Source: Actinomycetota bacterium
GTDB taxonomy: Bacteria; Actinomycetota; Acidimicrobiia; Acidimicrobiales; Ilumatobacteraceae
NCBI GenBank assembly: GCA_009705435.1
Contig: WLTJ01000140.1
Span: 1 to 5,195 of the forward strand
DNA length: 5,195 bases
Direction: 5' to 3'
Below are positions 1-5,195 of this stretch, one piece after another (the first letter of the stretch is position 1; each line of letters opens with the position of its first letter). The position numbers were made by a program, and so were the translations under genes. The notes below the pieces were generated by a model. It was not told the DNA's origin. It saw nothing but the letters and a program-made list of their open reading frames with translations, and made no database searches.

Positions 1-1
1 A

Positions 2-1159
2 TTTATCTACGACGAAGATCACATTCGTGAGCGCTGTCGCCAAGCGGTCGCAGCATTCGGCGTCGATCGCGTGATTTACGCCTCAAAAGCATTTCTGTGT
101 TCGGCCTTGGCGCGTTTGGTGAGCGAGGAAGGCCTGCTACTTGATGTGGCTTCGGGCGGAGAGTTATTCGTTGTGCTGAACAGTGGTGTGGCGGCAAGTC
201 GTTGTGTGTTGCATGGCAACAACAAAAGCAGTGACGAGTTGGAAATGGCGATCACCGCTGGAGTGCGACACATCGTCGTGGACAGTTTTGATGAAATCGG
301 ACGCCTTGAAGTTTTACGAGAGCGGGGTTTGCCTATTCCTCAACTGATGATCCGCGTGACACCTGGAGTTGAAGCCCACACCCACGAGTTCATCGCAACT
401 GGTCAGGATGATTCTAAATTCGGTTTTAACTTGGCTAATGGGGATGCCGCAAAAGCGATCGCACGAATCCAAAAAAATGGATGTGGGAAACTCATAGGAG
501 TGCACTGTCATATCGGTTCAAGTGTTTTTGCCGTCGATAGTTTCGCCAAGGCCGCCGCAGTCATGGCAACTTTCGCTGAGCCTTATGGATTAGAGGAATT
601 GACTCTCGGAGGTGGACTCGGAGTCGCGTACACCGAAGGTGAAGTGGCGCCAACGATCACCGAGTGGGGATCGGTTTTACTTGACGCATGTCAAGCCCTC
701 GGAGTGCAGGCCAAAGTTTCTGTTGAACCAGGTCGGGCGATCGTGGCTTCATCGGCGATCACTGTGTATCGCGTCGGCACAGTGAAGGAGATCCCAGGTG
801 TCCGTACTTTTGTCAGCGTCGACGGTGGAATGAGCGATAATCCTCGTCCTGTGATGTACGGCAGTGGATATGAAGCCTTCAAAGTCGCCGATGTTGCGGC
901 TGCGCGACCTATGAACGCGCGACTTGTCGGTAAACATTGTGAGAGTGGTGACATCTTGATCTTCGACGGGTATTTCCCTGCCGATCTTGAGGTGGGTGAC
1001 CTCATTGCAACCCCCGTGACTGGGGCGTATGGGCATTCAATGGCCAGCAATTACAACAAGGTGCCACGACCTGCGGTTGTCTTCGTTTCCGCGGGGACAT
1101 CTCGGCTGGTGGTTCGCCGAGAAACCTACGAAGACCTCGTTCGCTTTGATGTGGGATAG
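2..1159 (+). CDS. lysA: Diaminopimelate decarboxylase, 5' end cut off by the window
   Basis: This cytoplasmic PLP enzyme decarboxylates meso-2,6-diaminopimelate to L-lysine, the last step of lysine synthesis. The frame is open from base 2, so the true start lies upstream; 385 codons remain, and from usual family lengths roughly the first 60-80 residues are missing. Residue numbers count from the first visible codon. Visible family motifs are YASK with the PLP Schiff-base lysine at 29, HIGS at 170-173, the glycine loop GGGLG at 203-207 that holds the PLP phosphate, EPGR at 242-245, VDGGMSDN, and the catalytic-cysteine motif CESGD starting at 313, followed by GAYGHSMASNYN. These place it in the fold-type III (alanine racemase-like) decarboxylases, with LysA favoured over arginine or ornithine decarboxylase. 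One small oddity is HIGSS where many LysA proteins have HIGSQ. It ends in TAG, 59 bases before hom on the same strand. The GTG at 71 is an internal valine codon, not the start. The identification is very secure. Confidence 0.97.
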   Translation, partial: FIYDEDHIRERCRQAVAAFGVDRVIYASKAFLCSALARLVSEEGLLLDVASGGELFVVLNSGVAASRCVLHGNNKSSDELEMAITAGVRHIVVDSFDEIGRLEVLRERGLPIPQLMIRVTPGVEAHTHEFIATGQDDSKFGFNLANGDAAKAIARIQKNGCGKLIGVHCHIGSSVFAVDSFAKAAAVMATFAEPYGLEELTLGGGLGVAYTEGEVAPTITEWGSVLLDACQALGVQAKVSVEPGRAIVASSAITVYRVGTVKEIPGVRTFVSVDGGMSDNPRPVMYGSGYEAFKVADVAAARPMNARLVGKHCESGDILIFDGYFPADLEVGDLIATPVTGAYGHSMASNYNKVPRPAVVFVSAGTSRLVVRRETYEDLVRFDVG

Positions 1160-1218
1160 TCCCTCAGGCAGGGAGCGCGGCTAAATCCTGATGGTTCTGC
1201 AGGCTCAAGCCCTTAGCC
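1160..1218 (+). promoter_or_regulatory. lysA-hom gap with two small inverted repeats
   Basis: This short gap holds two perfect inverted repeats. The first begins right after the lysA stop: TCCCT (1160-1164), loop CAGGC, AGGGA (1170-1174). The second is GGCTAA (1179-1184) and TTAGCC (1213-1218), enclosing 28 bases, with its right arm touching the TTG start of hom. Neither is followed by a T run, so neither looks like an ordinary intrinsic terminator. No convincing Shine-Dalgarno sequence lies before the hom start. Folding of the second repeat could limit ribosome access to hom, but stems of 5-6 bp can arise by chance, so a regulatory role is only inferred. Confidence 0.3.
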
Positions 1219-2532
1219 TTGACCACTGTGACAACCGTTGAATCGCAGGGCAGAGTAGTACGCATTGGCGTGCTTGGATGTGGCAACGTCGGCGCGGCCT
1301 TCGTTCGTCTCGTTGAGCAACAGAGTTCGGTCATTGAGCAGCGCACCGGCGTGCGACTAGAGATCGTCAGCGTGGCGGTACGAAATATGTCGCGTGATCG
1401 CGATGTACAACTGGGCGAGGGTTTGTTAACGAGAGATGCTCACAGCGTGGTTGCTGATCCGAATGTTGACCTTGTTGTCGAAATGATTGGCGGCATTGAG
1501 CCAGCCAGAGAATTGATTTCGAGTGCTCTCGCCGCCGGCAAGCCAGTTGTCACGGCGAATAAAGAGTTGCTCGCCAATGTCGGAACCGAGTTGTATGCGG
1601 CAGCAGATGCTGCTGGTGTGGATCTTTTATTTGAAGCGGCTGTCGCTGGTGGCGTGCCCGTGATACGCGCCTTGCGCGAAAGTCTGCGAGGTGAGCCCGT
1701 CTCGCGAGTGATGGGCATCATCAATGGCACGACCAACTTTATTTTGACAAAGATGACTGAAGAAGGTGCCGATTACGCTGCTGCTCTTTCAGAAGCACAG
1801 CATCTCGGTTTTGCCGAACGTGACCCAACAGCCGATGTTGAAGGGTTTGACGCTGGAGCGAAGGCAGCCATTTTGGCCTCTATTGCTTTTGGAGCCAAGG
1901 TCGTTGCAGGCGATGTGTATCACGAAGGTATTAGTCGTGTGACTGCCGCTGATATTGCCGTCGCCAAGCGTTTGGGATACGTCATCAAATTGTTGGGCAT
2001 TGCCGAGCGTGATCGTGCCAGCGGTGAAATAGCAGTGCGTGTGCATCCAGCCATGGTTCCCAACACACATCCTTTGGCCAGTGTGCGTGCCAGTTACAAC
2101 GCTGTGTTCATCGAAGGTGACGCCGTTGGATCTTTGATGTTTTACGGACGCGGTGCGGGTGGAAACCCAACAGCGAGCGCAGTTCTCGGTGATGTCATTG
2201 ATGCTGCAGTGAACTTAGTTAAGGGGACCCATGGCACGATTGGCACATTTGCCAAGGCTGTCATCCGCCCGATTGATGAAACCACTGCGGAATATCTGTT
2301 GTCTCTTGAAGTGGCCGACAAGCCTGGAGTTTTGCATGCTGTCACGGGTGCTTTTGCTGCCCACGGAGTGAGTATTCGCGCCGCCGAGCAAGAAGGCATT
2401 GGGGCTGACGCACGCCTTGTTTTCATTACTCACGAAGCCAAAGAATCTGATGTGCAAGCAACCGTGCGTCAATTACGCGATATGGAAGTTGTCAAGCAAG
2501 TCGGTGGTTTGCTGCGCGTGATCGGTTCCTGA
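1219..2532 (+). CDS. hom: Homoserine dehydrogenase with C-terminal ACT domain
   Basis: It reduces L-aspartate 4-semialdehyde to L-homoserine with NAD(P)H in the cytoplasm, the branch point to threonine and methionine. The 437 residues have the usual monofunctional architecture: an N-terminal Rossmann domain with GCGNVG at 20-25, TANKELLA with Lys115, the dehydrogenase domain with NGTTNFI at 169-175 and DAGAK (Asp211 and the catalytic-type Lys215), then GRGAGGNPT at 310-318, and a C-terminal ACT domain from about 359 with the DKPGVLHAVTG signature. No aspartokinase domain is fused. In this family the ACT domain usually mediates feedback inhibition by threonine, so such control is likely here. 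The start is uncertain: TTG at 1219 gives the listed length, while the in-frame GTG at 1228 removes only three residues. An in-frame TGA at 1189 rules out anything far upstream. No clear ribosome binding site serves either codon. The TGA stop overlaps the thrC ribosome binding site. Function is secure; only the start is open. Confidence 0.96.
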   Translation: MTTVTTVESQGRVVRIGVLGCGNVGAAFVRLVEQQSSVIEQRTGVRLEIVSVAVRNMSRDRDVQLGEGLLTRDAHSVVADPNVDLVVEMIGGIEPARELISSALAAGKPVVTANKELLANVGTELYAAADAAGVDLLFEAAVAGGVPVIRALRESLRGEPVSRVMGIINGTTNFILTKMTEEGADYAAALSEAQHLGFAERDPTADVEGFDAGAKAAILASIAFGAKVVAGDVYHEGISRVTAADIAVAKRLGYVIKLLGIAERDRASGEIAVRVHPAMVPNTHPLASVRASYNAVFIEGDAVGSLMFYGRGAGGNPTASAVLGDVIDAAVNLVKGTHGTIGTFAKAVIRPIDETTAEYLLSLEVADKPGVLHAVTGAFAAHGVSIRAAEQEGIGADARLVFITHEAKESDVQATVRQLRDMEVVKQVGGLLRVIGS

Positions 2533-2537
2533 GGAAA
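2531..2537 (+). promoter_or_regulatory. Ribosome binding site of thrC overlapping the hom stop codon
   Basis: GAGGAAA begins inside the TGA stop of hom (2530-2532). Its GAGGA core ends 5 bases before the GTG at 2541 and 14 bases before the in-frame ATG at 2550. The spacing favours GTG as the thrC start. The overlap implies that ribosomes finishing hom can restart on thrC, so the two enzymes are probably made in a fixed ratio. Confidence 0.75.
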
Positions 2538-2540
2538 TCG

Positions 2541-3923
2541 GTGGCACAGATGCGTTATGTATCAACTCGCGGATCGGCGCCTGAACTCGGCTTCGCAGAA
2601 GTACTTCTTGCGGGCTTAGCCACCGATGGTGGTTTGTACATGCCGACTTCGTGGCCAACTTTGCCTGCCTCGTCAGGCACTGGCTACGCAGCACTGGCCT
2701 CTGCCGTGATGCGACCATATCTCAATGATGAGATTGACGATGCGGCTTTTTCGCAGATGTGCCGCGATGCGTACAGCACTTTTCGACATCCAGAGACTGT
2801 GCCCCTCGTAGAAATCGGCCCCAATGAATGGTTGATGGAGTTATTCCACGGTCCTACCTTGGCTTTCAAAGATGTGGCTTTGCAGTTGGTGGGTCGTTTG
2901 TTTGATCATGTTTTAACGCAGCGCAATGAACGAGTGATGATCGTGGGTGCCACAAGTGGTGACACTGGTTCGGCTGCGATTGATGGTGTGAAGAGTTGCA
3001 AAAACGTAGACATCGTTATTTTGTATCCCGCTGGACGCGTCAGCGATGTGCAGCGCCGACAGATGACCACAGTCGTGGCTCCTAATGTGCACACCTTGGC
3101 CATTGATGGGACATTTGACGATTGCCAAGATTTAGTCAAGGCAATGTTTAATGATTTGGCATTCCGCGAAGAATTGAATTTGTCTGCGGTGAATAGCATC
3201 AACTGGGCGCGAATCATGGCGCAGATTGTCTATTACGTTTCCGCCATTGAGACATTGGGTAATCAGCCGGTTTCATTCAGCGTGCCGACTGGAAACTTCG
3301 GCAATGCTTTAGCTGGTTTTATTGCCCGCGAGATGGGTGCGCCAGTGGAGAAATTAATTATCGGTTCAAATACCAATGACATTTTGACGCGTTTTTTCGA
3401 TACGCAAAATATGCAGACCAACGGAGTCGTGGCCACATTGAGTCCGTCAATGGATATTCAGGTGTCATCAAATTTCGAACGCCTGCTTTTTGAAATGAAT
3501 GATCGCGATGGTTTGGCGACAGCGCGTCAGATGTCCGCTTTTCGTTCCTCGGGTGAACTGCGCGTTGAGGCAGAGAAGTACGCCAAATGGGCAACCCCAG
3601 TGTTCCGCGCGGCGCGTTGTGACGACGCTGAAACTTTGGCGACAATGGCCGATGTTTACCGCCAATCAGGTCTCTTGATTGATCCCCATACCGCCGTCGG
3701 TTTATCGGCGGCTCGCCAACAGGGGCCATCGGAAGTGCCCGTCGTGACTTTGGCGACGGCTCACCCGGCCAAGTTCCCCGACGCTGTCGAACGGGCCACT
3801 GGAGTTCACCCAGAACTCCCAGAACACCTCGCTGACCTGCTTGAACGCCCTGAACAGAGCACCTCGATGGGCAACGATCTGGCAGCAGTCCAGAGCTTTG
3901 TGCGGTCCGTAGCTCAGGCTTAA
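2541..3923 (+). CDS. thrC: Threonine synthase, long E. coli/Corynebacterium/yeast type
   Basis: This cytoplasmic PLP enzyme (fold type II) converts O-phospho-L-homoserine and water to L-threonine and phosphate. At 460 residues it fits the long subfamily. It has the N-terminal threonine-synthase domain (RYVSTRG at 5-11, DGGLYMP at 29-35), then HGPTLAFKD at 103-111 with Lys110 as the PLP Schiff-base lysine, and the phosphate-binding loop GATSGDTGS from 136. FDDCQD, NSINWAR at 218-224, SVPTGNFG at 247-254, SPSMDI and DPHTAVG at 381-387 follow. All of these recall E. coli and Corynebacterium glutamicum ThrC rather than the shorter actinobacterial type found in Mycobacterium and Streptomyces. GTG at 2541 is chosen for its spacing from the GAGGA site; ATG at 2550 would remove three residues. 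It sits 8 bases after hom and is almost certainly co-transcribed with it. No thrB follows, and no clear terminator is seen after the TAA. The last 150 bases or so look richer in C than the rest of the gene. The product call is very secure. Confidence 0.97.
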   Translation: MAQMRYVSTRGSAPELGFAEVLLAGLATDGGLYMPTSWPTLPASSGTGYAALASAVMRPYLNDEIDDAAFSQMCRDAYSTFRHPETVPLVEIGPNEWLMELFHGPTLAFKDVALQLVGRLFDHVLTQRNERVMIVGATSGDTGSAAIDGVKSCKNVDIVILYPAGRVSDVQRRQMTTVVAPNVHTLAIDGTFDDCQDLVKAMFNDLAFREELNLSAVNSINWARIMAQIVYYVSAIETLGNQPVSFSVPTGNFGNALAGFIAREMGAPVEKLIIGSNTNDILTRFFDTQNMQTNGVVATLSPSMDIQVSSNFERLLFEMNDRDGLATARQMSAFRSSGELRVEAEKYAKWATPVFRAARCDDAETLATMADVYRQSGLLIDPHTAVGLSAARQQGPSEVPVVTLATAHPAKFPDAVERATGVHPELPEHLADLLERPEQSTSMGNDLAAVQSFVRSVAQA

Positions 3924-3947
3924 ACGCCCAAGAAATCTCGGTATGCG

Positions 3948-3976
3948 TTGCCAACACCCGCTGGGGTGGCTATGGT
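3948..3976 (+). promoter_or_regulatory. Candidate housekeeping-sigma promoter for rho
   Basis: TTGCCA at 3948-3953 matches the -35 consensus TTGACA at five of six bases. After exactly 17 bases comes TATGGT at 3971-3976, which has the conserved TA...T of a -10 box. The predicted transcript start is near 3982-3984, giving a leader of about 135 bases before rho. A short 5-bp inverted repeat, CACCC/GGGTG (3955-3968), lies in the spacer. The evidence is only the match and spacing. Confidence 0.4.
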
Positions 3977-3983
3977 CATTGAT

Positions 3984-3999
3984 GTCTGGAATCCCAGAC
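3984..3999 (+). promoter_or_regulatory. Perfect 6-bp hairpin at the predicted 5' end of the rho transcript
   Basis: GTCTGG (3984-3989), loop AATC, and CCAGAC (3994-3999) form a perfect stem of six pairs with a four-base loop. It starts almost exactly where the candidate promoter would begin transcription, so it could cap the 5' end of the mRNA and slow its decay. As DNA it is equally a small palindrome that might bind a protein. No T run follows, so it is unlikely to be a terminator. Confidence 0.35.
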
Positions 4000-4104
4000 C
4001 GCACGTGTTGCCACTTCGGTAGGACCGTGTGCATTCCCCTCACTGGCGCTGGTTTCGCTGGTGTTCGTGCCCCACTCGCACGTCGCCGTTCATACCTTCG
4101 CCTG

Positions 4105-4112
4105 AAAGCAGG
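4105..4112 (+). promoter_or_regulatory. Ribosome binding site of rho
   Basis: AAAGCAGG differs by one base from AAAGGAGG and ends 5 bases before the ATG at 4118. An in-frame TGA at 4103-4105 excludes any longer start, so this site fixes the rho start at 4118. Confidence 0.65.
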
Positions 4113-4117
4113 TTCTC

Positions 4118-5195
4118 ATGGCCGCAGACGCATTAGAAAAGTCAATGCTCGAATCAAAAGACAAGGATCAGTTGGTTGCGATCGCGACCGCTCTCGGCAT
4201 CAAAGCCGCTCCTCGGGCGAAAAAAGAAGACATCATCAGCAAAATTCTCGACACTGTCGGGGGACCTGCACCAAAGTCGGGCGCAACTCCTGCCGCCTCA
4301 AGCAGTGAGGGCAGTGATTCCGCTGATGAGCCAATCAAGCGTGGTCGTGGACGTCCAGCCAAAGCGAAGGGTGATGATGAATCGAGCACTCCTTCGGTCG
4401 CTGCCGCTCCTGTTTCGACTCAGCGTGCTGCCGTACCCGAAATCATTTTGGGTGCCGATGGTGAGCCATTGGCTGAGTGGGAAGCTGAACTTGTACGCAA
4501 AGGCGAGTCCACTGTTGCTGAACTGACTGGTGGCGAATCAGCGCCCGCATCCACAGATCGCGGACCTCGTGACCAACGTGATCAGCGCCGGCCGCGCGAT
4601 AACAACGGACCTCGTGACAACAACGGACCACGCCATCAGCAAGGTCAGGGCAATCGTAGTAATGGTCCATCAAATGGTCCGCGTGACAGTGCCTTTGAGG
4701 GCGAGGGTCGTAACCGTCGCCGTCGCCGTCGTAGCAAGGGCGGACGTGATGATGGTCCCCAGGGCGAAGATCGTGACAATTCATACGATCGTCCTTACAG
4801 TTCTGATCGTGGTGCTTCATCCGATACGTCGACGACTGAATACGTGCCACAAGAGACAGTGTCTATTGAGGGTTACTTAGATTTACGCGATGAGGGCTAC
4901 GGCTTCTTGCGCGTGAAGGGCTTCTTGCCAAGTCGTGATGATGCTTACATTTCAGTCAAGCAGACGCGACAATACGGTTTGCGTAAAGGTGATCATGTCA
5001 CGGGTATGGCTCGTACCGCTGGACGCAATGAGAAAAATCCTGCGTTGCTTGAGGTGCTCACCGTCAATGGTGGAGATCCAGAAAAAGCTAAGAACCGTCC
5101 CCGCTTCGAGGACCTGACGGCATTGTTCCCTGATGAAAAGTTGAAGCTTGAAAGCCCACTTGATCCAGGCAACATGACCGCTCGCATCATTGACC
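4118..5195 (+). CDS. rho: Transcription termination factor Rho, N-terminal part, cut by the window end
   Basis: Rho is a hexameric RNA-dependent ATPase and helicase that binds nascent C-rich RNA and releases RNA polymerase. The frame is open from ATG 4118 to the edge: 359 codons, ending in TARIID before the ATPase core, so no Walker motif is visible. In order: a Rho N-terminal helical (SAP-like) domain at about 5-45; an Ala/Ser/Pro-rich linker with an AT-hook-like RGRGRP at 75-80; a short ordered-looking stretch at about 106-138; an Arg/Asn/Asp/Gly-rich low-complexity segment at about 147-235 with repeated GPRD and NNGPR units and six arginines in a row at 200-205; then the cold-shock-like RNA-binding domain from about 248, with GYGFLR (260-265) and DDAYIS (274-279) matching the RNP1- and RNP2-like primary-site motifs. 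RFEDLTALFPDEKL starts the link to the core. The long insertion is typical of actinobacterial Rho and is known there to add RNA binding. It probably has its own promoter in the preceding gap. The call is very secure. Confidence 0.97.
   Translation, partial: MAADALEKSMLESKDKDQLVAIATALGIKAAPRAKKEDIISKILDTVGGPAPKSGATPAASSSEGSDSADEPIKRGRGRPAKAKGDDESSTPSVAAAPVSTQRAAVPEIILGADGEPLAEWEAELVRKGESTVAELTGGESAPASTDRGPRDQRDQRRPRDNNGPRDNNGPRHQQGQGNRSNGPSNGPRDSAFEGEGRNRRRRRRSKGGRDDGPQGEDRDNSYDRPYSSDRGASSDTSTTEYVPQETVSIEGYLDLRDEGYGFLRVKGFLPSRDDAYISVKQTRQYGLRKGDHVTGMARTAGRNEKNPALLEVLTVNGGDPEKAKNRPRFEDLTALFPDEKLKLESPLDPGNMTARIID
4601..4636 (+). repeat. Two tandem 18-base units in rho encoding NNGPR repeats
   Basis: An 18-base unit encoding Asn-Asn-Gly-Pro-Arg-Asp (4601-4618) is followed by a near copy (4619-4636) encoding Asn-Asn-Gly-Pro-Arg-His. 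A related GPRD unit lies at about 4562-4573 and another GPRD at about 4676-4687. The repeats lie in the low-complexity part of Rho and keep the reading frame. They suggest growth by slippage or unequal exchange, so repeat number may differ between strains. Confidence 0.7.

Larger units (their letters stand above)
3924..4117 (+). other. thrC-rho intergenic region, probable rho leader; usual place of thrB is empty
   Basis: No credible protein gene is seen here, and no remnant of a homoserine kinase. The region holds a candidate promoter (3948-3976), a perfect 6-bp hairpin (3984-3999), a near-perfect tandem 9-base repeat CGCTGGTTT/CGCTGGTGT (4047-4064), a second weak inverted repeat CGTGC/GCACG (4066-4082), and C-rich, G-poor stretches shortly before the rho start. 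No hairpin followed by a T run is present, so I see no intrinsic terminator for thrC. The most economical reading is a promoter plus a 5' leader of roughly 135 bases for rho, possibly used in autoregulation as known for E. coli rho. This is inferred from layout only. Confidence 0.5.

Noticed and set aside
691..1050. Minus-strand open frame of 119 codons opposite lysA
   Set aside because: Antisense to conserved lysA motifs, with no recognisable domain or upstream signals.
71..1159. GTG at 71 as the start of lysA
   Set aside because: The frame continues upstream to the window edge, and the residues before it (YDEDHIRERC and so on) fit the N-terminal part of LysA. The PLP lysine would be only six residues from such a start.
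3358..3957. Minus-strand open frame of 199 codons opposite thrC
   Set aside because: It lies almost wholly antisense to the conserved 3' half of thrC, has no family motif, and its composition reflects the complement of thrC codons.
3955..3968. CACCC/GGGTG inverted repeat after thrC as an intrinsic terminator
   Set aside because: The stem is only 5 bp and is followed by GCTATGG rather than a T run. It also lies inside the spacer of the candidate promoter.
3943..4308. Plus-strand open frame of 121 codons starting in the thrC-rho gap and overlapping rho
   Set aside because: It overlaps 191 bases of rho in another frame, its product is rich in Arg, Cys and His with no recognisable motif, and no good ribosome binding site precedes it. 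rho is unambiguous here.
4709..4735. CGTCGC-type short repeat as a possible CRISPR or microsatellite element
   Set aside because: It is simply the codons for six consecutive arginines in Rho. There are no spacers or longer repeat units.
4443..4850. Minus-strand open frame of 135 codons, His/Asp/Tyr-rich, and the plus-strand Val-rich frame at 4530-4880
   Set aside because: Both are shadows of the low-complexity arginine/asparagine-rich part of rho, where biased codons remove stops in other frames.

Overview
The window holds four plus-strand genes: the 3' part of lysA (diaminopimelate decarboxylase), complete hom (homoserine dehydrogenase with a C-terminal ACT domain), complete thrC (threonine synthase), and the 5' part of rho (transcription termination factor). 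The order lysA-hom-thrC-rho is a reduced form of the lysA-hom-thrC-thrB-rho order known in many Actinomycetota. Rho carries a long Arg/Asn/Asp/Gly-rich segment between its N-terminal helical domain and its RNA-binding domain, which is typical of actinobacterial Rho. Base composition looks moderate rather than very GC-rich, and TTG and GTG starts are used. I infer an actinobacterium of moderate GC, possibly from a deep-branching class such as Acidimicrobiia; the class-level guess is weak.

Layout: 2-1159 is lysA, cut at the left edge. 1160-1218 is a 59-base gap with two small inverted repeats and no clear ribosome binding site. 1219-2532 is hom. An 8-base gap follows, and the thrC ribosome binding site overlaps the hom stop codon. 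2541-3923 is thrC. 3924-4117 is a 194-base gap that I read as the promoter and leader of rho: it has a -35/-10 pair with a 17-base spacer, a 6-bp hairpin near the predicted transcript start, and C-rich stretches. 4118 to the right edge is rho, cut before its ATPase core.

Function: LysA makes lysine from meso-diaminopimelate. Hom commits aspartate semialdehyde to the threonine/methionine branch. ThrC turns O-phosphohomoserine into threonine. The homoserine kinase that should act between Hom and ThrC (thrB) is not in the window, although its usual place between thrC and rho is visible. hom and thrC look co-transcribed and translationally linked. rho probably has its own promoter and may also receive read-through from thrC.

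I found no mobile element, CRISPR array, tRNA, rRNA or clearly new system. The points most worth a second look are the missing thrB, the E. coli/Corynebacterium-type ThrC at this locus, the structured rho leader, and the low-complexity, AT-hook-like N-terminal region of Rho.
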